From positions 1 to 9,671 of the forward strand of contig JAQBXG010000050.1 of assembly GCA_027625125.1 (NCBI GenBank): a stretch of DNA of 9,671 nucleotides, in the 5' to 3' direction. This document shows, piece after piece, positions 6,692 to 9,671 of the stretch. The stretch is from Pseudomonadota bacterium (GTDB lineage: Bacteria > Pseudomonadota > Alphaproteobacteria > UBA2966 > CAIVPW01). The stretch's first letter is position 1. Each line of letters starts with the position of its first letter. Made by a program: the position numbers and the translations under genes. The notes below the pieces were generated by a model. It made no database searches. It had not been told where the DNA came from and saw nothing but the letters and a program-made list of their open reading frames with translations.

Positions 6692-8134
6692 CTATTTGCC
6701 GCGGCTGACCGTCACCCCCAGCTCGCGAATCTTCTTTCGCAGCGTATTTCTGTTCATTCCCAACACCTTGGCGGCGCGTATCTGGTTCCCGCGGGTTGCC
6801 GCCAGTGTCATGCCCAGCACCGGGCGTTCGACCTCGGCCAGAATTCGTTCATACAGCCCGTCCGGTGGCAGCCCGTCCTCGTGGGCGGTGAAATACCTGG
6901 CCAGATGCCGCTCGACGGCCGCGCCGAGGGAATCCTCGCTCGCGCCGCCCTCGGCGGGAGAGGCCGCCGACAGGATCAGATCGGCGCGCACGATTGCGGC
7001 GGTGATCACTTCCTCGCTGTGCAGCGCCACCAGCCGCCGCACCAGATTTTCCAGCTCGCGCACGTTGCCGGGCCACGGATACGCCCGCATCACTTCAAGC
7101 GCGCCGTTGGCCAGCACCTTCGCCGGCAATCCATCGGCCCGGCATCGGGCCAGAAAATGCCGGGTCAGGGCCGGAATGTCCTCGGTCCGCTCACGCAGTG
7201 GCGGCATCTGAATCGGCACGACATTGATGCGGTAGAACAGGTCCTCCCGGAACCGTCCCTGCCGCACCAGTTTGTGCAGTTTGCGGTTCGTCGCAGAGAC
7301 GATCCGGACGTCGGCGCGCATCATCTGGCGGCCGCCGACCGCGGTGTATTCGCCCTGTTGCAGAACCCGCAGCAGCCTGGTCTGGGCCTCCAGCGGCATG
7401 TCGCCGATTTCGTCCAGAAACAGCGTGCCGCCCTGGGCCTGGGCGAACTTTCCGATACCGCGCTGAACGGCGCCGGTGAATGCGCCGCGTTCATGGCCGA
7501 ACAACTCCGCCTCGATCAGATCCCGCGGCACCGCAGCCATATTGACCGCGACAAACGGTCCTTTGCGGCGGCGGCCGAAGTCATGCAGCGCCCGCGCGAC
7601 CAGTTCCTTGCCGGTCCCGGATTCGCCCGAAATCAGCACCGTCAGATCGGTATCCGTCAAACGCGCGACCAGCCGGTAAATTTCCTGCATCGCCGGAGAC
7701 CGGCCGACGATCGGCATCGCTTCGTCCTCGGCCGCCTCGGGCACGGCAGCGCCGTCGGACGATGCCAGCTGGGTGCTAAGCGCCATCTCAACAACAGACA
7801 GCAACTCGTTGATATCGAACGGTTTTGGCAGGTACTCATAAGCACCGCGCTGAGTCGCGGTGACTGCCGTCGCAAGGGTGTTGCGGGCGCTCATCACGAT
7901 GATGGGCAGATCTGGGCGGGTCTTGCGGATGCGTGGCAGCAGTTCCAGGCCGTCGCCGTCCGGCATCACGACATCGGTGATGACCAGATCGCCTTCGCCG
8001 TCGCTGATCCAGTTCCACAGCGTCGAGGCGTTGGATGTCGCGCGGACGTCGTATCCGGCGCGGTTCATCGCGGCGCTGACGACCGTTCGGATGCCCCGAT
8101 CGTCATCGGCGACAAGGATCGTCACGTCAGCCAT
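6692..8134 (-). CDS. ntrC: Nitrogen regulation response regulator NtrC, sigma-54 activator
   Basis: A 480-residue enhancer-binding protein of normal family length. The receiver has Asp10-Asp12, phospho-acceptor Asp54 in VITDVVMPD, and Lys104 in LPKPF. The AAA+ domain has Walker A GESGTGKE (170-177), an intact sigma-54 contact loop GAFTGA (217-222) and Walker B TLFLDEIGD (Asp241-Glu242). A Fis-type helix-turn-helix lies near 446-468 (NQIRAAKVLGMNRNTLRKKI). When phosphorylated by NtrB it oligomerises at upstream sites and opens sigma-54 promoters of nitrogen-assimilation genes. The ATG at 8134 was selected because it directly precedes the receiver (MADVTILVADDD) and has GAGG nine bases upstream; an in-frame ATG at 8143 would add three residues. 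It overlaps the ntrB stop by eight bases, so the pair is translationally coupled. All catalytic residues are present, unlike in NtrX. Confidence 0.97.
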   Translation of the reverse strand: MADVTILVADDDRGIRTVVSAAMNRAGYDVRATSNASTLWNWISDGEGDLVITDVVMPDGDGLELLPRIRKTRPDLPIIVMSARNTLATAVTATQRGAYEYLPKPFDINELLSVVEMALSTQLASSDGAAVPEAAEDEAMPIVGRSPAMQEIYRLVARLTDTDLTVLISGESGTGKELVARALHDFGRRRKGPFVAVNMAAVPRDLIEAELFGHERGAFTGAVQRGIGKFAQAQGGTLFLDEIGDMPLEAQTRLLRVLQQGEYTAVGGRQMMRADVRIVSATNRKLHKLVRQGRFREDLFYRINVVPIQMPPLRERTEDIPALTRHFLARCRADGLPAKVLANGALEVMRAYPWPGNVRELENLVRRLVALHSEEVITAAIVRADLILSAASPAEGGASEDSLGAAVERHLARYFTAHEDGLPPDGLYERILAEVERPVLGMTLAATRGNQIRAAKVLGMNRNTLRKKIRELGVTVSRGK

Positions 8135-9248
8135 CGGCGGCATCCTCGTCGATCGCCCCGGCATACACCGGCAGACGGACGCGAAATCTGGTGCCCGGCG
8201 GTTCGCAGTCAAATTCGACGACGCCGCCGTGGTCGCGCACGAGCTTGGCGACCAGCGCCAGCCCCAGGCCGCTGCCGTCCGGCTTCGTCGTCACAAACGG
8301 CTCGAACAGGTGCGAGCGGATTTCCTCGGGAACGCCGGGTCCATTGTCGGCGATGGTGACCTCCAGCGGCAGGCTCGTTCGCTCGCGGGTGCCGGGCACG
8401 TGCACCCAGACCCCCTGCCGGTAGGCCGTCGCCAGCAAGATTTCGCCGCCCGCCGACGGCACGACCTCGGCGGCGTTCTTGACCAGATTGAGAAAGATCT
8501 GCACCAGCGCGCTGCGGTCGCCGGCGGCCGGCGGCAGCGACGGGTCGTAGCGCTCGGTAAACCGCACGTCGCGGCCGAAGCCCCCGGACGCGAGGCGGCG
8601 CACGTGGCCCAGCACCTCATGCAGGTTGACCGGCCGCGCCTGCACCGCTCCGTCGTCGGCGAACTGGTCCATGTTGTCGACCAGCGCGCAGATGCGGTCC
8701 GTCTCATCCTGAATCAATCGCGCCAGTTCCCGGTCCGCCTCGCTTGCGGTCTGCTCCAGAAGCTGGGCGGCGCCGCGAATGCCCGACAGCGGATTCTTCA
8801 CCTCGTGGGCCAGCAACCGCGCGATCCCCACCACCGAACGCGCCGCCCCGCGATGCACCCATTGCCGGTCCATCACCTCGGCGATCGACCGCGGCTGCAG
8901 GGTGACGACCAATTGGCCCGGCGCCTCGTGGATCTGCGCCACGCGGATATCGACATTGCGAGCCCCGATCCTTGGTCCCGCGAGGCTGATGCCGTGTTCC
9001 GCGAGTCCCGCCCCCAGCGCCCGGACCTGGGCCACCATCGCCATCAACGGACTGTCGGCGTTGACGACCGAGGCAAGCGCGGCCCCGGACAAGGCCGCCA
9101 GACCCAGGCCAAGGAACTGTTCCGCCGCCGGATTGACCCAGCTGAGACTGTCATCGCCGTCCAGCAACAGCACCGGATCGGGCAGCGCCGACAGTACGAC
9201 TTCGGGCGGCGCCCGTTCGGCCACGATGCCCGCACGGGGTTCAACCAT
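8127..9248 (-). CDS. ntrB: Nitrogen regulation sensor histidine kinase NtrB (NRII)
   Basis: A 373-residue soluble histidine kinase without membrane segments, as expected for NtrB. An N-terminal PAS domain (about 15-120) begins with VVLSALPDPVLLLD. The phospho-acceptor box is LLAHEVKNPLSGIRGAAQLL with His148. The ATP-binding domain has the N box (QIFLNLVKNAAEV, about 245-260), G1 (IADNGPGVPEE, near 298), F (LFEPFVTTK) and G2 (GSGLGLALV, near 324). It phosphorylates or dephosphorylates NtrC according to nitrogen status, classically through PII proteins. The ATG at 9248 was preferred because the protein then starts about 16 residues before the PAS domain and a G-rich run (GGGGG) lies about seven bases upstream. 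An in-frame TTG at 9272 would add eight residues. It is the first intact gene of the cluster and overlaps ntrC by eight bases. Usually dusB precedes it; here a protease remnant does. Confidence 0.95.
   Translation of the reverse strand: MVEPRAGIVAERAPPEVVLSALPDPVLLLDGDDSLSWVNPAAEQFLGLGLAALSGAALASVVNADSPLMAMVAQVRALGAGLAEHGISLAGPRIGARNVDIRVAQIHEAPGQLVVTLQPRSIAEVMDRQWVHRGAARSVVGIARLLAHEVKNPLSGIRGAAQLLEQTASEADRELARLIQDETDRICALVDNMDQFADDGAVQARPVNLHEVLGHVRRLASGGFGRDVRFTERYDPSLPPAAGDRSALVQIFLNLVKNAAEVVPSAGGEILLATAYRQGVWVHVPGTRERTSLPLEVTIADNGPGVPEEIRSHLFEPFVTTKPDGSGLGLALVAKLVRDHGGVVEFDCEPPGTRFRVRLPVYAGAIDEDAADG
8144..8147 (-). promoter_or_regulatory. Ribosome binding site deciding the ntrC start
   Basis: Minus-strand GAGG lies nine bases before the ATG at 8134 and within the last codons of ntrB. 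It favours 8134 over the ATG at 8143, which would overlap this site, and over the earlier in-frame starts. Confidence 0.5.
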
Positions 9249-9278
9249 CGCTGCGCCCCCGCGCCCAAGCAATTCTGT

Positions 9279-9596
9279 TCATTTTTTGTGCGACTGCCGA
9301 AGGTCTGTCCAAGGAATAGGCAGTATATATTGGCGCGGCGCCCCTCGGGCAACCATTCCGGCGCGGACCTGCCAAATCGATGCGTCGATGCGAAGCAACA
9401 GCGCCTGGCCGTTCCGGACGACGCCGACCGCCAGAACGCCGCCCGCCTGGCCGATGATCGATCCATTGATCCCGACCAGCGTGCCGTTTCGGTCGATCAG
9501 AGCGCCGCTCGAATTGCCGGGATGGATCGGCGCGTCGGTCTGGAGGAAGCCCTTTCGCTCGGGCATGTATGCCTTGCGGGACTTGGCATCAAGCAT
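9279..9596 (-). pseudogene. Remnant of an HtrA/trypsin-like serine protease (C-terminal part of catalytic domain)
   Basis: An open frame of 105 codons whose first half resembles the active-site serine region of Deg/HtrA proteases: FLQTDAPIHPGNSSGALID then GTLVGING, compared with the family pattern FIQTDAAINPGNSGGPL..GEVIGIN. The serine equivalent to the nucleophile (Ser29) and the preceding Gly-Asn remain, but the following glycine is Ser, and the second half (after GQAGG) no longer resembles the family. The His and Asp of the triad would lie upstream, yet only about 40 bases separate the ATG from the divergent ispD-like start. The N-terminal half of the domain therefore cannot be here, and no PDZ domain or signal peptide is seen. 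The frame stays open to the right window edge without homology. It stops 31 bases before the ntrB ATG. Most likely a decaying fragment; expression as a small protein cannot be ruled out. Confidence 0.55.
9324..9352 (-). promoter_or_regulatory. Candidate sigma-70 promoter for the ntrB cluster
   Basis: On the minus strand TTGCCC (9347-9352) is separated by 17 bases from TATATA (9324-9329); the shifted hexamer TATACT at 9322-9327 would have a 19-base spacer. The AT-rich stretch stands out against very GC-rich surroundings and lies about 75 bases before the ntrB ATG, within the protease remnant. Transcription would begin near 9317. This is a by-eye match without experimental support. Confidence 0.4.
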
Positions 9597-9611
9597 CCGC
9601 CGGAATAGGCT
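9583..9611 (+). promoter_or_regulatory. Weak candidate promoter for the ispD-like gene
   Basis: TTGGCA (9583-9588), 17 bases, then TAGGCT (9606-9611), placed 23 bases before the ATG at 9635. The -35 matches five of six consensus bases but the -10 only three of six. It is included because the gene needs a divergent promoter somewhere in this short region and nothing better is visible. Confidence 0.2.
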
Positions 9612-9634
9612 CGCCGCGTGTTCGCACCGGTCCC

Positions 9635-9671
9635 ATGAGCGCCATTGCCCTCGTCGTCGCGGCGGGCCGCG
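9635..9671 (+). CDS. ispD: Probable 2-C-methyl-D-erythritol 4-phosphate cytidylyltransferase (IspD or IspDF), 5' end only
   Basis: Only 12 codons and one base are in the window: MSAIALVVAAGR. The run ALVVAAGR is the nucleotide-binding start of the sugar/terpenoid nucleotidyltransferase fold, and this form is typical of IspD, which makes CDP-methylerythritol in the MEP isoprenoid pathway. In many alphaproteobacteria an ispD-ispF fusion neighbours the dusB-ntrBC locus, which favours this assignment. MobA or another NTP transferase shares a similar opening, so the call rests partly on synteny. There is no obvious Shine-Dalgarno sequence before the ATG and no in-frame alternative start just upstream. 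The gene is divergent from the ntr cluster. Confidence 0.6.
   Translation, partial: MSAIALVVAAGR

Noticed and set aside
6881..8359. Plus-strand open frame of 492 codons opposite ntrC
   Set aside because: It is the complementary-strand shadow of ntrC and the end of ntrB, with no recognisable motif and an Arg/Gln/His-rich composition.
9562..9573. Short inverted repeat GGCAT-GT-ATGCC upstream of the ispD-like gene
   Set aside because: The five-base arms are too short to distinguish from chance, and the site lies inside the recognisable protease-like coding remnant.
7860..9608. Plus-strand open frame of 582 codons opposite ntrB, the start of ntrC and the remnant
   Set aside because: It crosses the boundaries of several real minus-strand features and has shadow-type composition, so it is not a gene.
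1..9671. CRISPR arrays, tRNA or rRNA genes, insertion sequences, phage genes
   Set aside because: No direct-repeat array, no cloverleaf or rRNA-like sequence, and no transposase or terminal inverted repeats were seen; nearly all the sequence is accounted for by the core genes.

Overview
The window comes from a high-GC bacterial chromosome. Gene content and order point to an alphaproteobacterium, probably Rhodospirillales-like. The diagnostic feature is ntrB-ntrC-ntrY-ntrX running in one direction, followed by trkA, trkH and a D-amino acid aminotransferase. This is inferred from protein motifs and synteny I know; no search was run. Coding density is very high, and the many long open frames on the other strand are GC-driven shadows of the real genes.

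Layout, reading the minus strand from right to left. At the far right edge the first 12 codons of a plus-strand gene are visible, probably ispD or an ispDF fusion (9635 to edge). A 386-base stretch with no intact gene separates it from the divergent minus-strand cluster. It holds a decayed piece of an HtrA/trypsin-like serine protease (9279-9596) and a candidate promoter inside that piece. The cluster follows: ntrB (8127-9248), ntrC (6692-8134, overlapping ntrB by 8 bases), a 95-base gap with a perfect GC-rich hairpin, ntrY (4329-6596), ntrX (2942-4339, overlapping ntrY by 11 bases), trkA (1553-2929, 12-base gap), trkH (80-1534, 18-base gap), and the first 25 codons of a D-amino acid aminotransferase (edge to 77, 2-base gap).

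The genes form two histidine-kinase/response-regulator pairs plus a potassium importer. NtrB is a soluble PAS kinase that reads nitrogen status and controls the sigma-54 activator NtrC. NtrY is a membrane kinase and NtrX its regulator, which lacks the sigma-54 contact loop. TrkH is the potassium-conducting membrane subunit and TrkA its cytoplasmic nucleotide-binding gate. The short gaps suggest co-transcription from ntrB or ntrY through to the aminotransferase, tying nitrogen regulation to potassium uptake.

This is mainly a conserved core region, and I do not see an undescribed multi-gene system. The points worth a second look are a Val in place of the usual fourth-filter Gly in TrkH, a His in place of the Walker B Glu in NtrX, the protease remnant where dusB would be expected, and the hairpin between the two two-component pairs.
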